Shown here: positions 10,440 through 18,541 of the stretch, one piece after another
Numbering within the stretch: the first letter of the stretch is position 1
Layout of the letters: the number at the start of each line of letters is the position of its first letter
NCBI GenBank assembly: GCA_029202665.1
Contig: CP119326.1
Span: 434,001 to 498,000 of the forward strand
Direction of reading: 5' to 3'
DNA from: Candidatus Brevundimonas colombiensis
GTDB lineage: Bacteria > Pseudomonadota > Alphaproteobacteria > Caulobacterales > Caulobacteraceae
DNA length: 64,000 nt
The notes under the pieces: model-generated
Seen by the model: only the letters and a program-made list of their open reading frames with translations
The model's database searches: none
Told to the model about the DNA's origin: nothing
Program-made: the position numbers and the translations under genes

Positions 10440-11006
10440 CTAGCGCGGCGCGCCCGACACGATGGCGGTGTGGGCGTTGCGGTTGCGGGCGAAGGCGTCC
10501 TCGTTGGAGCCTTCCGCGATCGGCCGCTCCTTGCCGAAGCTGATGGTGTCGATCCGGCCGGCCGGGATGCCGCGGTTGATCAGATAGGTGCGCACCGATT
10601 CCGCGCGGCGGGCGCCCAGGGCCAGGTTGTATTCGCGCGTGCCGCGTTCGTCGGCGTTACCCTCGATACGGACCGTCACGGACGGATAGCGTTGCAGCCA
10701 CTGGGCCTGGGCGTCCAGGCGCGGCATGGCCTCGGGGCGGACCTCATAGCTGTCCAGGTCGAAATAGATGCGGTCGCCGACGTTGACGACGAAGTCCTGT
10801 TCGGACCCCGGCTGGGCCGACCCCAGGCCGCCGCCCGTCACCGGGCCGGTCGGCGCGGTCGGATAGGCCGGGCCGGTCGGGGCGGTCGAGGTTCCGTCGT
10901 TGGGGCCGGGCACGCCGGTCTCGACCGGGGGCTTGCGCGTACAGGCGGCCATCGCCGCCACGGCGCAGCCGACCATCGCCAGTTTCATAATGCGGGAAGT
11001 CTTCAT
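10440..11006 (-). CDS. pal: peptidoglycan-associated lipoprotein Pal
   Basis: A 188-aa outer-membrane lipoprotein. The ATG at 11006 follows an AGGAG site about 10 bp upstream and gives a signal ending in the lipobox AMAAC, with Cys near residue 17; longer in-frame starts would destroy it. The OmpA-like domain fills the C-terminal two thirds (YFDLDSYEVRPEAM, IEGNADERGTREYNLALGARRAESVRTYL), including the Asp and Arg that bind meso-diaminopimelate. It partners with TolB and lies downstream of tolB after a 129-bp gap that may hold its own promoter. Confidence 0.96.
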   Translation of the reverse strand: MKTSRIMKLAMVGCAVAAMAACTRKPPVETGVPGPNDGTSTAPTGPAYPTAPTGPVTGGGLGSAQPGSEQDFVVNVGDRIYFDLDSYEVRPEAMPRLDAQAQWLQRYPSVTVRIEGNADERGTREYNLALGARRAESVRTYLINRGIPAGRIDTISFGKERPIAEGSNEDAFARNRNAHTAIVSGAPR

Positions 11007-11135
11007 GGGGTCGTCTCCTGACGTGTCGTTTCTTGCAAGGGGGCGGGCCTCAAGCTTGACGTTGCTGTCTGCCTTGGCCTCCATCCGGGCGCCAGAGGCG
11101 ATAACGCACTGTTGAGCTTTAAGGCTGCGTCGTGA

Positions 11136-12515
11136 TCAGGCCGGGCAACTGTCGGCGCCCTGGCCATAGCCCAGATTGGTCGGCGGCCGGTCCAGCAGCG
11201 GCGACCAGGCCGGGTCCGTGCCGCGCCCATTGTATCCCGCCTGCGACACCACCCGGCCCGACAGGTCCACGGTCCACAGGCGCGTGTCCCCGCCCGGCGT
11301 CTGGCGCGCGAACATCACATAGCGGCCGTTGGGCGCCCAGTTCGGCCCCTCCTCGAAATAGCTGGAGGACAGGATGCGTTCGCCCGATCCATCGGCGTTC
11401 ATCACCCCGGTCGAAAACCGGCCGCCGCCCTGTTTGGTGAAGGCGATCAGATTGCCGGTCGGGCTCCACGACGGCGCCGTATAGATGCCGCCCCCGCGCG
11501 AGATCGGCCGCTGGCCCGATCCGTCCGAACGCATGACGTAAAGCCGCGCCGATCCCGAACGGTCGGAGGTGAAGACGATCTGGCTGCCGTCCGGGCTGAA
11601 CGAGGGCGATGTATCGATGCCCGGATCATTGGTCAGGCGCGAGATCTGGCGGCTTCTCAGGTCCATCACATAGACGTCGGTATTGCCGCCCCGGATGATC
11701 GAAAACGCGATCTTGTTGCCGTCGTTGGAGAAGCGCGGCGCCAGCACCTGGCCGTCGAACTCGCCCAGGCTCTCGCGCCGGCCGGTCGTCAGATTATACA
11801 GGTAGATGCGGCTGTAATCCTTGCCCAGCGCCACATAGGTGATCTCGTCCGGCTGCGACAGCGAGAAGCGCGGCGACATGATCACCTCGTCGCCCTGGGT
11901 CAGATAGGTGGGGTTGAACCCATCCTGGTCGGCGATGGTCAGGCGGTTGATCCGGTTCAGCGCCGAGCCTTCCTCGGACACGAAGATCACGCGCGAATCG
12001 AAGAAGCCCGCCTCGCCCGTCATGCGCTGATAGATGACGTCGGAAATCTTGTGCGCGATCCGGCGCCACTGTTCCTGGGTGGCGGTGAACTGATAGCTGA
12101 CCAGCTGGCACTGACGGTACGGGTCATACAGGCGGAAGCCCACGTCCAGCCGCCCATCGCCGCGCGTCGTCACCCCGCCGTACAGCACCGCCTGCGCCCC
12201 GATCTGGGTCCATTGCGGGAAGTTCGGTGCATTGGCCAGGGTCAGGCCGGTCTCGATGAAGCTGGACGGGTTCAGCGGCTCGAAGAAGCCCGAACGCCGC
12301 AGATTGGCGCTGACCACGCTGGAAATGTCCGACCCATGCGTCCCCGCGAACGGAACCACCGCAATCTGCAACGGCCGCAGCACGCCCTGATCGATCTCGA
12401 CCTCGACCGGCTGGTTCTGTTGCGGCGCGGCGGCTTGCGGGGTCTGGGCCGCCGTCGTCAACGGCGCCGCCATGGCGACCGCCGCCACGGAGGCCAGAAG
12501 AAGGTTCAGACGCAT
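11136..12515 (-). CDS. tolB: Tol-Pal system protein TolB
   Basis: A 459-aa periplasmic protein. The ATG at 12515 is preceded by GGGAG and starts a clear signal peptide ending APLTTAAQ. An N-terminal domain (about 30-165, VVPFAGTHGSDISSVVSANL) precedes a six-bladed beta-propeller made of repeated SPDG blocks (RFSNDGNKIAFS, SFSPDGSQIVFTSD, SWSPTGNLIAFT). The propeller binds Pal and the N-terminus binds TolA. Divergent vapBC lies immediately upstream, separating tolB from tolA. Confidence 0.97.
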   Translation of the reverse strand: MRLNLLLASVAAVAMAAPLTTAAQTPQAAAPQQNQPVEVEIDQGVLRPLQIAVVPFAGTHGSDISSVVSANLRRSGFFEPLNPSSFIETGLTLANAPNFPQWTQIGAQAVLYGGVTTRGDGRLDVGFRLYDPYRQCQLVSYQFTATQEQWRRIAHKISDVIYQRMTGEAGFFDSRVIFVSEEGSALNRINRLTIADQDGFNPTYLTQGDEVIMSPRFSLSQPDEITYVALGKDYSRIYLYNLTTGRRESLGEFDGQVLAPRFSNDGNKIAFSIIRGGNTDVYVMDLRSRQISRLTNDPGIDTSPSFSPDGSQIVFTSDRSGSARLYVMRSDGSGQRPISRGGGIYTAPSWSPTGNLIAFTKQGGGRFSTGVMNADGSGERILSSSYFEEGPNWAPNGRYVMFARQTPGGDTRLWTVDLSGRVVSQAGYNGRGTDPAWSPLLDRPPTNLGYGQGADSCPA

Positions 12516-12623
12516 CGGGTGCTCCCACAAGTCTCAAAGGATCGCCGCCCCTTATCGCCGGGCCGTTCGACTTTCGCCAGCTTCACGGCGAATGGGGCGA
12601 CTTTCGGGACGAGGGCGATCACA

Positions 12624-12652
12624 TTGATGCGTGATGCGTGATGCATTATATT
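12624..12652 (+). promoter_or_regulatory. vapBC promoter with heptamer operator repeats
   Basis: TTGATG (12624-12629) and TATATT (12647-12652) are separated by exactly 17 bp. The spacer is made of three tandem heptamers, TGATGCG-TGATGCG-TGATGCA (12625-12645). The antitoxin ATG is only 6 bp past the -10 box, so transcription would start at or next to the start codon (leaderless). The repeats are placed where an autoregulating VapB-VapC complex would block RNA polymerase. Confidence 0.65.
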
Positions 12653-12658
12653 CGGCCC

Positions 12659-12886
12659 ATGCGCACCACCCTCGCCATCGACGACGACGTGCTGAACGCC
12701 GCGCGCGCCATTGCGGTTCATCAGGATCGAACGGTCGGCGAGGTCGTGTCCGAACTGGCGCGACAAACGCTGCAGAAGCGTCCCACGACCGTCCGGTTTC
12801 GTGACGGCGTCCCCCTTCTTCCCGACCGCCCGGGACCGATGGTCACACTGGAAGACGTCAACGCGCTGCGCGACGAACTGCCTTGA
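12659..12886 (+). CDS. vapB: VapB-like antitoxin
   Basis: A 75-aa protein beginning MRTTLAIDDDVLNAARAIA, the ribbon-helix-helix N-terminus of VapB-type antitoxins (beta strand, then helices up to ELARQTLQ). The C-terminal tail (VRFRDGVPLLPDRPGPMVTLEDVNALRDEL) is typical of the toxin-neutralising part. The ATG at 12659 is chosen over an upstream in-frame ATG at 12638 because the promoter -10 box lies between them. The stop overlaps the toxin start by 4 bp. Confidence 0.88.
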   Translation: MRTTLAIDDDVLNAARAIAVHQDRTVGEVVSELARQTLQKRPTTVRFRDGVPLLPDRPGPMVTLEDVNALRDELP

Positions 12887-13326
12887 CCTATCTGCTGGAC
12901 GTCAACGTGCTGATCGCTCTGGTCGATCCACGTCACGTCTTCCATGAGACAGCCAATATCTGGTTTCAGCGCGAAGCCGTCTCCTCTTGGGCGACGTGTC
13001 CGATAACGGAAAATGGCCTGGTCCGCATCGTCGGCAACAGCCGCTATCGCAACCCGGTCGGAACGCCTTTCGAAGTCATTGGCGTTTTGCGTCTCCTGCG
13101 TGAAATGTCAGGCCATGTTTTCTGGCCGGACACACTCAGCCTGGCCGACACCAGCGTGTTCGACGGTTCTGCGATCACGACGCCCGAGCAGGTCACAGAT
13201 ACCTATCTACTCGCCCTGGCCGTGTCGAAGGGCGGGCGTTTGGCGACGCTCGACCGCCGCCTGTCGCCTCATGCGGTCGTCGGGGGGCGCGACGCGCTTC
13301 ACCTCATCGGACCGCCTCGCGCCTAA
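12883..13326 (+). CDS. vapC: VapC-like PIN-domain ribonuclease toxin
   Basis: A 147-aa PIN-domain protein translated from a TTG start that overlaps the antitoxin stop. The acidic quartet is visible: D6 in LLDVNVLIAL, E43 in ITENGLVRI, D106 in EQVTDTYLLALA and D124 in LATLDRRL. Such toxins cleave tRNA or rRNA when freed from the antitoxin. The last 4 bp overlap the end of convergent tolA. The pair sits inside the tol cluster between tolA and tolB, on the opposite strand. Confidence 0.9.
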   Translation: MTYLLDVNVLIALVDPRHVFHETANIWFQREAVSSWATCPITENGLVRIVGNSRYRNPVGTPFEVIGVLRLLREMSGHVFWPDTLSLADTSVFDGSAITTPEQVTDTYLLALAVSKGGRLATLDRRLSPHAVVGGRDALHLIGPPRA

Positions 13327-14246
13327 CGATTCCGGCACGCCCGTTCGGTGTTGAACGTCGGACGATAGACGCCGCCGGGGAAGCCCTGGGGCACGTCGAA
13401 GGGAGCGGTCTGGCGCAAGGCCCTCAGCGCGCCGTCGGCGGCGGCGCGATAGACGTTCGACGACTGGGCGTTGATCAGGTTGGGTCCGCGCGTGATCCGC
13501 CCGTCCGCCGACAGGGTCAGCTCGACCTGAATTCTCAGCTGATCCGCGCCGGGAATGTCGCAGGGCAGAATCCAGTTCGGATAGACCTGGTTGAAGATGG
13601 CGGTGATCTGCGGCCCCGTCGCCTGGGACGCCGCGCCTGCGCCCTGCTGACCCGTCGCCGGGCGGCCGCGATTGTTGGTCGGGCGCGTCGGTCCGGCCAG
13701 GGCGTCCAGGTCCAGGCTGGGTTCGGTGCGCTGCGGCGCCGGGCGGGCGGGCGCCGGCGTCGCCGGGCGCGGCGTCGGCTGGGCCTTGGTCGGCGGCGAG
13801 GGCGTGGGCGCGGGCGGCGTGGGCCGGGGCTGCGGCGGCGTCGGGCGCGGCGTGGGGCGCGGGGTCGGCGCGGGCGTCGGCGTGGGACGCGGGGTCGGCT
13901 GGGCCTTGGTCGGGGGCGCGGGCGTCGGACGCTGCGGCTGGGGCGGCGTCGGGCGGGGCTGGGGCTGGGGTTGAGGACGCGGCTGGGGCGGCGTCGGCTG
14001 GGGCGTGGGCGGAACCGGGTCGGGCTGCTGAACCGGCGCCGTCGCGGCGTCGTCGGGCGAGGGTTCGGGCTGGGGATTGTCGGCCGGGGCGGCCTGGACC
14101 ACCTCTTGCGACACGATGGTCACGGGCACCGAGGCGACCAGGGGCTTCTCCTCCTCGACCTTCTGCGAAAAGGTCACGAAGGCGAGCGCGATCACCCCGG
14201 CGTGCAGGGCGAGGGAACCGACGATCGCGGGGCTCGGCCGACGCAA
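13323..14246 (-). CDS. tolA: TolA-like protein with proline-rich spacer and TonB C-terminal domain
   Basis: A 307-aa inner-membrane protein with a short cytosolic N-terminus and one helix (IVGSLALHAGVIALAFVTF, about 9-27). A long spacer of about residues 55-165 consists almost only of Pro, Gln, Arg and Thr. A C-terminal TolA/TonB domain follows (about 205-307, NQVYPNWILPCDIPGADQLRIQVELTLSADG). It replaces the usual Ala/Lys-rich helical TolA domain II with an extended proline spacer. It is called tolA from its position between tolR and tolB; domain III bridges to TolB and Pal. Confidence 0.9.
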   Translation of the reverse strand: MRRPSPAIVGSLALHAGVIALAFVTFSQKVEEEKPLVASVPVTIVSQEVVQAAPADNPQPEPSPDDAATAPVQQPDPVPPTPQPTPPQPRPQPQPQPRPTPPQPQRPTPAPPTKAQPTPRPTPTPAPTPRPTPRPTPPQPRPTPPAPTPSPPTKAQPTPRPATPAPARPAPQRTEPSLDLDALAGPTRPTNNRGRPATGQQGAGAASQATGPQITAIFNQVYPNWILPCDIPGADQLRIQVELTLSADGRITRGPNLINAQSSNVYRAAADGALRALRQTAPFDVPQGFPGGVYRPTFNTERACRNR

Positions 14247-14251
14247 GGGGT

Positions 14252-14713
14252 TCAGGCCTCCGGCGCCGTGTCGGTGATCAGGTTCAGCTTGGTGAAGCCC
14301 GACGCGCTCAGCCGCGCCATCACCCGCGCCACGGCCTGATAGGGCGCCCGCCCGTCGGCCCGCACGAACACCGGCCGCTCGGCCGCCTTGTCCGCGCCGC
14401 CCGCCTCGGTCTGCAGCCGCGCCGACAGCTGGTCGAAGGCCGTCTCGCTGTCGCCCACGAAGATGGCGCCCTGCTGGTCGATGCTGACCGACAGGGGTTC
14501 GGACTTGGTCTCGACCGCGCTGGCCTCGGTCTTGGGCAGCTCGACCGGCACCCCCACCGTCAGCAGGGGCGCCGAGATCATGAAGATGATCAGCAGCACC
14601 AGCATCACGTCCACCAGGGGCGTGACGTTGATCTCGGTCAGAGGCCCCGTGCGCCCCCGCCGACCCCGGCGACCGCCGCCGCTGGAACCGCTCCTGCCGC
14701 CACCAAGCGCCAT
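14252..14713 (-). CDS. tolR: Tol-Pal system protein TolR (ExbD family)
   Basis: A 153-aa ExbD/TolR protein. A basic, Gly-rich N-terminus is followed by EINVTPLVDVMLVLLIIFMI (about 27-46), which contains the proton-channel Asp in the single transmembrane helix, then a periplasmic domain ending SGFTKLNLITDT. It forms the stator with TolQ. The gap to tolQ is 3 bp and to tolA 5 bp, so the three are co-transcribed. Confidence 0.97.
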   Translation of the reverse strand: MALGGGRSGSSGGGRRGRRGRTGPLTEINVTPLVDVMLVLLIIFMISAPLLTVGVPVELPKTEASAVETKSEPLSVSIDQQGAIFVGDSETAFDQLSARLQTEAGGADKAAERPVFVRADGRAPYQAVARVMARLSASGFTKLNLITDTAPEA

Positions 14714-14716
14714 GGC

Positions 14717-15469
14717 TCAGCCGCCCCGCTTCAGGCTGAGGTCGGCGGCGGGCGGGGGCGGCGGCGGCGGGGCCGACGGCGCGCCCAGCCGGCGCGCGAC
14801 CGCCGCCTGCAGATCATCGGCGAAGGCGTCCAGCCGACCGGCGAACTTGCCCGCGTCGATCGAGAACTTGTTGTAGGCGATATAGGCCGGGATCGCCGCC
14901 GCCAGGCCGATGGCCGTGGCGAACAGGGCCTCGGCGATGGCCGGCGCCACCGTCGTCAGATTGGTGTTGCCCGCCGCCGCGATCCGTCCGAACGCGTTCA
15001 TGATGCCCCAGACCGTACCGAACAGGCCGATGAAGGGCGAGGCGGTGGCCACGACCGACAGCACCCCCAGCCCGTTCTCGATCCGCTGGCTCTCGCGCGC
15101 GATCAGGCTGTTCATCGCCTTGTCGATCCGCACCATCAGAAGGTCGCCCTGATGATCGTTCAGCACGCCGCGCTGACGCGCCTCGCGCCAGTCCGACAGG
15201 GCGATGGCCAGCATGCGCGGCAGGGCGTGGTCCGGCTCCGGCCCGGCCTGGGCCGACACGTCCTCCAGCGACCGGCCCGACTGGACCGCCTTTTCGAACT
15301 CGTCGGCCTGTCGGTTCAGGGCGGTGAACCGCACCGCCTTGTCGATGATGATGGTCCACGACCAGATCGAGGCCGCCGCCAGGCCGATCATGACCGTCTT
15401 CACCACCCAGTCGGCGGTCATGAACAGCGCGACGGGGTTCATCATCGCGGCGTCGACGGGCGTGGTCAT
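14717..15469 (-). CDS. tolQ: Tol-Pal system protein TolQ (ExbB/MotA family)
   Basis: A 250-aa inner-membrane proton-channel subunit. The first helix is near residues 18-42 (DWVVKTVMIGLAAASIWSW). Helices two and three lie in LSVVATASPFIGLFGTVWGIMNAF and APAIAEALFATAIGLAAAIPAYIAYN, with the conserved channel Thr and the GLFGTVWG motif. The C-terminus is Pro/Ala-rich. It heads tolQRA. In many relatives ybgC is directly upstream, but here about 3.6 kb of accessory genes separate the two. Confidence 0.97.
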   Translation of the reverse strand: MTTPVDAAMMNPVALFMTADWVVKTVMIGLAAASIWSWTIIIDKAVRFTALNRQADEFEKAVQSGRSLEDVSAQAGPEPDHALPRMLAIALSDWREARQRGVLNDHQGDLLMVRIDKAMNSLIARESQRIENGLGVLSVVATASPFIGLFGTVWGIMNAFGRIAAAGNTNLTTVAPAIAEALFATAIGLAAAIPAYIAYNKFSIDAGKFAGRLDAFADDLQAAVARRLGAPSAPPPPPPPAADLSLKRGG

Positions 15470-15716
15470 TCAGGCGCTCCGGGCGGAATCGAGGTCTGTC
15501 ACATCGTCTTCGACCGAGCCGACGTGACCATTGTGTGGCGTCCGGCCCGTTTAACCACGACCCGACCGCCCGTCATCTGACAGGCGCGTCATAACGGTTA
15601 ACAGCAGGTTATCGCGACGCTAGGGAGGTGGGCGAAACGACGACGAGCGCGCCATGACGTGGACCGGAGCGCTCCCGAAATCTCGACGCCCCCTCTTGGA
15701 TTCGCTAGGAAGACAG
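15470..15716. other. divergent intergenic region tolQ / SDR
   Basis: About 245 bp between the divergent tolQ and dehydrogenase starts, without a supported gene. It should contain the tolQRA promoter. The TTAACCACGAC and GGTTAACAGCAGG stretches near 15550 and 15597 are A+T-richer and could be promoter elements, but no clear -35/-10 pair can be assigned. Confidence 0.3.
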
Positions 15717-16457
15717 ATGGCTCGATTCCAAGATAAGCGCGTCCTGATTACCGGCGGAACCAGCGGCATGGGATTGGCCGGAGCCAGACGTATCGTCCGC
15801 GAGGGCGGCTCGGTCATCGTAACGGGCATGACCCCGGCGCGCCTGGATGCGGCGCGATCCGCACTCGGCGAGAAAGGCGAAGTGCTGGCCAATGATGCAG
15901 CCGATCCTGCTGCGGCCTCCGTCCTGGCGCAAGCGGCCGAGACGGCGGGGGGACTGGACGGACTGTGGTTGAACGCAGCCTACGCCGCGCTTGGCGCGCC
16001 TGAAGACATCGACGCCCCGGCGTTCGATCGCATGATGGCCGCGAATGTGCGTGGCCCCGCCTTGCAGATCGCCGCCCTATCGCCGCACCTGAAAGCTGGC
16101 GCTTCCGTCGTCGTGACCGCCTCCTCGTCCGTCTATGAAGGGGCGGCGGCGACCGGCCTTTACGCCGCGACCAAGGGGGCGCTGGTCGCCATGGCTCGAT
16201 CCTGGGCTTCGGCGCTGGCGGCTCGCCGTATTCGCGTCAATGTGATCGTACCGGGTCCGATCGACACCAATTTCCGCCATTTCCTGCCCGAGGACGCCAA
16301 GCACGGTTTCGAGGATTTCGTCATACGACAAGTCCCGCTGGGCCGAGCGGGCACAGCGGACGAGGCAGCGGCTGTGGCCCTGTTTCTGTTGTCGGACGAC
16401 GCCTCTTACGTGACCGGCAGCCAGTATGCGGTGGATGGCGGTCTGATCATGCAATAG
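15717..16457 (+). CDS. short-chain dehydrogenase/reductase
   Basis: A 246-aa classical SDR. The ATG at 15717 follows an AGGA site; an earlier in-frame ATG at 15654 lacks one. NAD(P)-binding TGGTSGMG is at 12-19, LNAAY (the NNAG equivalent) near 85-89, catalytic Ser in TASSSVY (about 134-140), and Tyr149 and Lys153 in GLYAATKG. The substrate cannot be predicted. It stands alone, divergent from tolQ, and is followed directly by an aminoglycoside phosphotransferase remnant. Confidence 0.92.
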   Translation: MARFQDKRVLITGGTSGMGLAGARRIVREGGSVIVTGMTPARLDAARSALGEKGEVLANDAADPAAASVLAQAAETAGGLDGLWLNAAYAALGAPEDIDAPAFDRMMAANVRGPALQIAALSPHLKAGASVVVTASSSVYEGAAATGLYAATKGALVAMARSWASALAARRIRVNVIVPGPIDTNFRHFLPEDAKHGFEDFVIRQVPLGRAGTADEAAAVALFLLSDDASYVTGSQYAVDGGLIMQ

Positions 16458-16609
16458 GCGAGCGCATCGGCTGGGCCGCCGCAGCTGACGAATTTGGCCT
16501 GGCCCCCGTTCGGCCTCGACGCCCAAGGGCCTTCCTCGACGCCTACGGCCTGACCGAACTGGACCAGGACAGGCTGGCCTTCCACCTGGCCCTGGACGAG
16601 TTCTTCTAG
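16457..16609 (+). pseudogene. C-terminal remnant of an APH(3')-like aminoglycoside phosphotransferase
   Basis: A reading frame that overlaps the dehydrogenase stop and ends at TAG 16607-16609 encodes about 50 residues finishing AFLDAYGLTELDQ...LAFHLALDEFF. The last 25 residues have the pattern that closes APH(3') kinases (FLxxYGxxxPDxxRxAFYRLLDEFF). The N-terminal kinase domain and catalytic loop are absent, and no start codon or ribosome binding site is present, so it is a truncated relic. The upstream part (VRPRRPR) is no longer recognisable. Confidence 0.65.
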
Positions 16610-16632
16610 GGGCGCCTTCCCGCCGACCCCGC

Positions 16633-17346
16633 TTAGAACATCAACGAAAACGAATTGCCGAAGTTGTGCAGCAGTATGGGCAACAGCAGGCTTCCGGTGC
16701 GCAGACGCAGCCAGACGGCGATGAAGGACGGCAGGGCCGTCAGCGCCATCGTCATCGGATCGAACGAGAAGGCCCCGTTCGAGAAGCCGAAGGCGTGGGC
16801 CAGTCCGAACAGGGCGCAGGACAGCACGGCGCCCCAGCTCCAGTCGACGCCCAGGAACCGCTTCGTGCCGGTGAAGGCCTGACACAGGGCGAACAGCAGG
16901 ACGCCGCGATAGAATGGCTCCTCCTCAAGGCCAGGCATGGTCAGCTGGAAGGCGATGTCCTCGCCGGTCGACGACCCGCCGGGAAAGGCCATGGCGATCA
17001 CGACGAAGAAGGCGCAGTACAGCGCCGCGACCGGCAGCGCCGCCTTCAGACTGCCGGGCGCCTGGGTCAGGGTCAGGCCCGCGCGGCGCCATCCGAACGC
17101 GGGCGAGGCGGCGATGGCCAGGGTGGCGGCCAGGGCCAGCAGCTTGCCCTGCCAGTTCCACGACCCGCCGATCACGTCCGGCAGCCGACCGTAGAAGCCC
17201 GTCAGAAACGCGTCGTTCACCGCCACCAGCAAGGCCGCGACGACCAGCCACCGCCATGAAAAGCGCCGCCGGTCCGTCAATCCGATCGCGGTTCCCACAA
17301 CAAGCAGCAGCGTCAGCACGCCGCCCAATCCAATCAATCCGTTCAC
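16633..17346 (-). CDS. CPBP-family intramembrane glutamic endopeptidase
   Basis: A 237-aa multi-pass membrane protein with a GTG start at 17346. The catalytic signature is complete: EEPFYR at 142-147 (EExxxR), His184 in GLAHAFGF, and His227 in LLHNFGNS. CPBP (Abi/CAAX-type) proteases act on prenylated or other membrane peptides, and in bacteria they are linked to bacteriocin immunity or signalling. No bacteriocin gene is visible nearby. It ends against the phosphotransferase relic and is part of the accessory block between ybgC and tolQ. Confidence 0.9.
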   Translation of the reverse strand: MNGLIGLGGVLTLLLVVGTAIGLTDRRRFSWRWLVVAALLVAVNDAFLTGFYGRLPDVIGGSWNWQGKLLALAATLAIAASPAFGWRRAGLTLTQAPGSLKAALPVAALYCAFFVVIAMAFPGGSSTGEDIAFQLTMPGLEEEPFYRGVLLFALCQAFTGTKRFLGVDWSWGAVLSCALFGLAHAFGFSNGAFSFDPMTMALTALPSFIAVWLRLRTGSLLLPILLHNFGNSFSLMF

Positions 17347-17428
17347 GCCTTCACCTCATCGCCAATGACGGCGGCGACCTATCGGCGCAGGGCCGGATGC
17401 GTCTCCTCAGAACCCGGCTTTTCGCGTC

Positions 17429-18508
17429 TCAAAACCGGGCGTCATGCGGTGCGGAAGGGGAATCGACCCGTCGGGCGGCGGCGCGGTACTGGCTGGGCGC
17501 GCATCCCTGCATCGCCCGGAACGCCCGGTTGAAACTGGCCAAGGACGCGAAGCCGCTGTCCAGGGCCACGGCGATCAGCTTGTCGTCCGCCCGCCCCGGC
17601 GCGCTCAACAGACGCCGCGCCTCCGCAACGCGATAGTGGTTCAGGAAGCTGCGGAAATGATCGTGCCCCAGCTCGCGGTTGATCAGGGTGCGCACCGTGC
17701 GCTCCGGCGCCCCCATGCGCGCGACGAAGGCCGCAAACGTCAGGTCGGGGTCCAGAAACACCCGCTCGGTCTCCATCAGGACCAACAGGCGGCCATGCAG
17801 CGCGTCGTCGCGGTCGGACGCCGGTCGCGGTGCCGTCTTTTCCGCCGCGCCGAAGGTCAGAACATCGGACCGCACCATCAGCAGCCGTCCCGCCAGCCAC
17901 AGGCCGAACACCAGCACCGCCAGGTTCTGGCCCATGGCGAAGGCCAGCGGCCGCCAGGCGAAGCCGAACAGCACATCCGCCGTCAGGTCGACGAACAGCA
18001 TCCCACCCAGCAGCACCGCCACCATGATCCGCGCGTCATGGCGCCGCTGGATCAGATCGTCCTGGCGTCCGGCCAACAGCCGCCAGACCATATGGCCCAC
18101 GATGGCGAACCCCAGCGGCACCAGCAGAAACGACCAGCTTATGTGCGCCAGGGTCTGGCCGAACAGACCCCGGTCCATCGCCGCGATCAGCCCCCAGATC
18201 AGGCCGACGCCTAGCACGCCCCCCTTCAACCGGAACCGGCTGTCGAAACAGGACAGGCAGAACCACCACAGGAAGATGACGGTGAAACCGCTCAGCGTAT
18301 TGGCGATCTCTCCGGCCAGACCGTCGGGGCTCAGCGTCGCCAGCGGCGTATTGCCGATGACGAAACCCGCGACACAGGCCGCCATCGGCGCGAACAGGAT
18401 GGCGGGCAGACCCAGCCGCCGCCGCTGGCCCAGCATCAGCCACGCCAGAAACAGGATCGTCACCGCCGCCCCCGCCCGGATGGCGACGTCGATCTGACCG
18501 ATGATCAT
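17429..18508 (-). CDS. AraC-family regulator with N-terminal membrane domain
   Basis: A 359-aa protein. Residues about 10-210 contain six to seven hydrophobic helices. The C-terminal about 110 residues form an AraC DNA-binding domain with two HTH units (DLTFAAFVARMGAPERTVRTLIN and KLIAVALDSGFASLASFNRAFRAMQGCAPSQYR). Such fusions are thought to sense a membrane or extracytoplasmic signal. Its target may be the co-oriented CPBP protease 83 bp downstream, but that is inference. Confidence 0.9.
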   Translation of the reverse strand: MIIGQIDVAIRAGAAVTILFLAWLMLGQRRRLGLPAILFAPMAACVAGFVIGNTPLATLSPDGLAGEIANTLSGFTVIFLWWFCLSCFDSRFRLKGGVLGVGLIWGLIAAMDRGLFGQTLAHISWSFLLVPLGFAIVGHMVWRLLAGRQDDLIQRRHDARIMVAVLLGGMLFVDLTADVLFGFAWRPLAFAMGQNLAVLVFGLWLAGRLLMVRSDVLTFGAAEKTAPRPASDRDDALHGRLLVLMETERVFLDPDLTFAAFVARMGAPERTVRTLINRELGHDHFRSFLNHYRVAEARRLLSAPGRADDKLIAVALDSGFASLASFNRAFRAMQGCAPSQYRAAARRVDSPSAPHDARF

Positions 18509-18541
18509 GCCGTCACGACACGGGCCGGCGCGGCGCCGACC

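Noticed and set aside
12130..12530. A second minus-strand frame in the 5' half of tolB
   Set aside because: It is an Arg/Gly-rich shadow frame in the same region as the TolB N-terminal domain.
13672..13974. Repeated GT/GC-rich units that look like a minisatellite or CRISPR-like array
   Set aside because: They are the codons of the proline-rich TolA spacer. Units are of uneven length with no spacers.
15654..15716. An upstream start for the short-chain dehydrogenase
   Set aside because: It lacks a ribosome binding site and adds a Pro/Arg-rich extension absent from the family. The ATG at 15717 has AGGA and begins right before the Rossmann motif.
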